A stretch of 14,515 bases of DNA from Clostridia bacterium (lineage in GTDB: Bacteria > Bacillota > Clostridia > Christensenellales > CAG-138): NCBI GenBank assembly GCA_030530185.1, contig JAUMVL010000021.1, positions 1 to 14,515 on the forward strand. Reading direction: 5' to 3'. The notes under the pieces are model-generated. The model was not told where the DNA came from. It saw nothing but the letters and a program-made list of their open reading frames with translations, and ran no database searches. Position numbers and translations under genes: made by a program. Below, one piece after another: positions 13,597 through 14,515 of the stretch; position 1 is the first letter of the stretch; each line of letters begins with the position of its first letter.

Positions 13597-14515
13597 ATGA
13601 AACTTGGCGTTATCGGTCTGCCGAATGTCGGCAAAAGCACGTTGTTCAATGCGATCACGCAGGCGGGCGCGCAGGCGGCGAACTATCCGTTCTGCACGAT
13701 CGAGCCGAATGTCGGCGTCGTCTCCGTACCGGATGCGCGGCTTGACCGGCTTTCCGACATGTACCATCCCGAAAAGTACACGCCCGCGACAATCGAGTTC
13801 GTCGATATCGCGGGACTCGTCCGCGGCGCGTCGAAGGGCGAGGGCCTCGGAAACAAATTCCTCTCGCATATCCGCGAGGTCGATGCGGTCGTGCATGTCG
13901 TGCGCTGCTTCGACGACGACAACGTTGTTCATGTGGACGGCAGCGTGAATCCCGTGCGCGATGCGGAAACGATCAACCTCGAGCTGATCTTTGCCGATAT
14001 GGAAACCGTCGAAAAGCGCATCGATCGCGCACAGCGGCTCGTCAAGGGCGATAAATCACTGCTTGCGGAAATCGAGCTTTTGAAGCGCATCTATGCACAT
14101 TTGGAGAGCGGTCAGCCGGTTCGCACCTTCGAGGCGGACAAGGACGAAGCCGAGACGATCAAAACCCTGTTTTTACTGACGTCGAAGCCGGTTATCTATG
14201 TAGCGAACATTGCGGAGGACGACCTCGGCGCAGAGCCGAACGATTACGTGAAGGCACTGTACGACGTCGCGGCAAAGGAGGGCGCGAAGGCGCTGACGAT
14301 CTCGGCCAAGGTTGAGGAGGAGATCTCCGAGCTCGATCCGGATGAAAAGAAGGCGTTTTTGGAGGAGATGGGCATCGGGCAGAGCGGCCTCGATCAGCTT
14401 GTGCAGGCGTGCTACTCCCTGCTCGGACTCATCAGCTTTTTGACCGCAGGCCCAAAGGAGGTGCGCGCGTGGACGATCAGTAAGGGCACCAAGGCGCCGC
14501 AGGCGGCGGGCAAGA
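13597..14515 (+). CDS. ychF: YchF/OLA1-family ATPase, 3' end beyond the window
   Basis: The first 306 residues of a P-loop NTPase of the Obg-related YchF family (full length about 364), cut off by the window edge. It has the P loop G-L-P-N-V-G-K-S-T (7-15), A-N-Y-P-F-C-T-I-E-P-N (28-38), and D-I-A-G-L-V (70-75) as G3. The modified G4 motif N204-I-A-E207 is the NxxE form that gives YchF its preference for ATP over GTP. The C-terminal TGS domain starts near residue 280 and is incomplete. YchF binds ribosomes and is linked to oxidative-stress and translation control. The start has a GGGGAGAG ribosome site (13586-13593) and follows gltX by 12 nt, so it belongs to the same operon. Confidence 0.96.
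   Translation, partial: MKLGVIGLPNVGKSTLFNAITQAGAQAANYPFCTIEPNVGVVSVPDARLDRLSDMYHPEKYTPATIEFVDIAGLVRGASKGEGLGNKFLSHIREVDAVVHVVRCFDDDNVVHVDGSVNPVRDAETINLELIFADMETVEKRIDRAQRLVKGDKSLLAEIELLKRIYAHLESGQPVRTFEADKDEAETIKTLFLLTSKPVIYVANIAEDDLGAEPNDYVKALYDVAAKEGAKALTISAKVEEEISELDPDEKKAFLEEMGIGQSGLDQLVQACYSLLGLISFLTAGPKEVRAWTISKGTKAPQAAGK

Noticed and set aside
11683..13932. A 749-codon open frame on the minus strand opposite glnS, gltX and ychF
   Set aside because: It is antisense to three well-supported genes, its translation is rich in Arg/His/Val with no recognisable domain, and it follows from the third-base bias of the real genes.
1..14515. CRISPR array, tRNA or rRNA genes, defence or toxin-antitoxin systems
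   Set aside because: No spaced direct repeats, no cloverleaf-like or rRNA segments and no matching protein families were seen.

Overview
The window reads as chromosomal DNA of a low-to-mid GC anaerobic Gram-positive bacterium, most likely class Clostridia (Bacillota), possibly an Oscillospirales- or Christensenellales-like gut lineage. The clues are strong AGGAGG-type ribosome sites, sigma-A-like promoters with -10 boxes TATACT/TATAAT, a YtvI-like sporulation-type permease, a DUF1858 redox protein, and glnS next to gltX. This placement is inference; no rRNA or tRNA gene is present to confirm it.

Layout, left to right. (1) 1-1755: the 3' end of a phosphodiester glycosidase (NAGPA) gene, a clear terminator, then a MATE efflux transporter. 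(2) 1756-3600: a promoter-rich gap, a membrane protein that joins an aromatic-acid-exporter/FUSC-type N-terminus to a HAD-like domain lacking its catalytic residues, a terminator hairpin that works in both directions, and a convergent small DUF1858 protein with its own promoter. (3) 3600-6774: a cytosolic GH13 amylase/neopullulanase-type glycosidase on the minus strand and, divergently, an AI-2E/YtvI-family permease. Both promoters place the start codon exactly 7 nt after the -10 box, so both mRNAs are predicted to be leaderless. (4) 6775-9827: an OmpR-family response regulator, a sensor histidine kinase and an unknown single-pass membrane protein form one tight operon; its promoter is preceded by three in-phase 11-bp direct repeats that look like an autoregulatory operator. 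(5) 9828-10461: 634 bp holding an inverted repeat, a 172-bp MITE-like fold-back element, an unlisted 52-aa minus-strand gene with a strong ribosome site, a small palindrome and the glnS promoter. (6) 10462-14515: glnS, gltX and the start of ychF, closely spaced as a translation-related operon.

Most genes are housekeeping. The less ordinary items are the divergent leaderless pair, the transporter/pseudo-HAD fusion, the 11-bp repeat operator with the uncharacterised third member of the two-component operon, the fold-back element and the small disordered protein. I found no CRISPR array, transposase, prophage, toxin-antitoxin pair or defence system, and no clear evidence of an entirely new multi-gene system.
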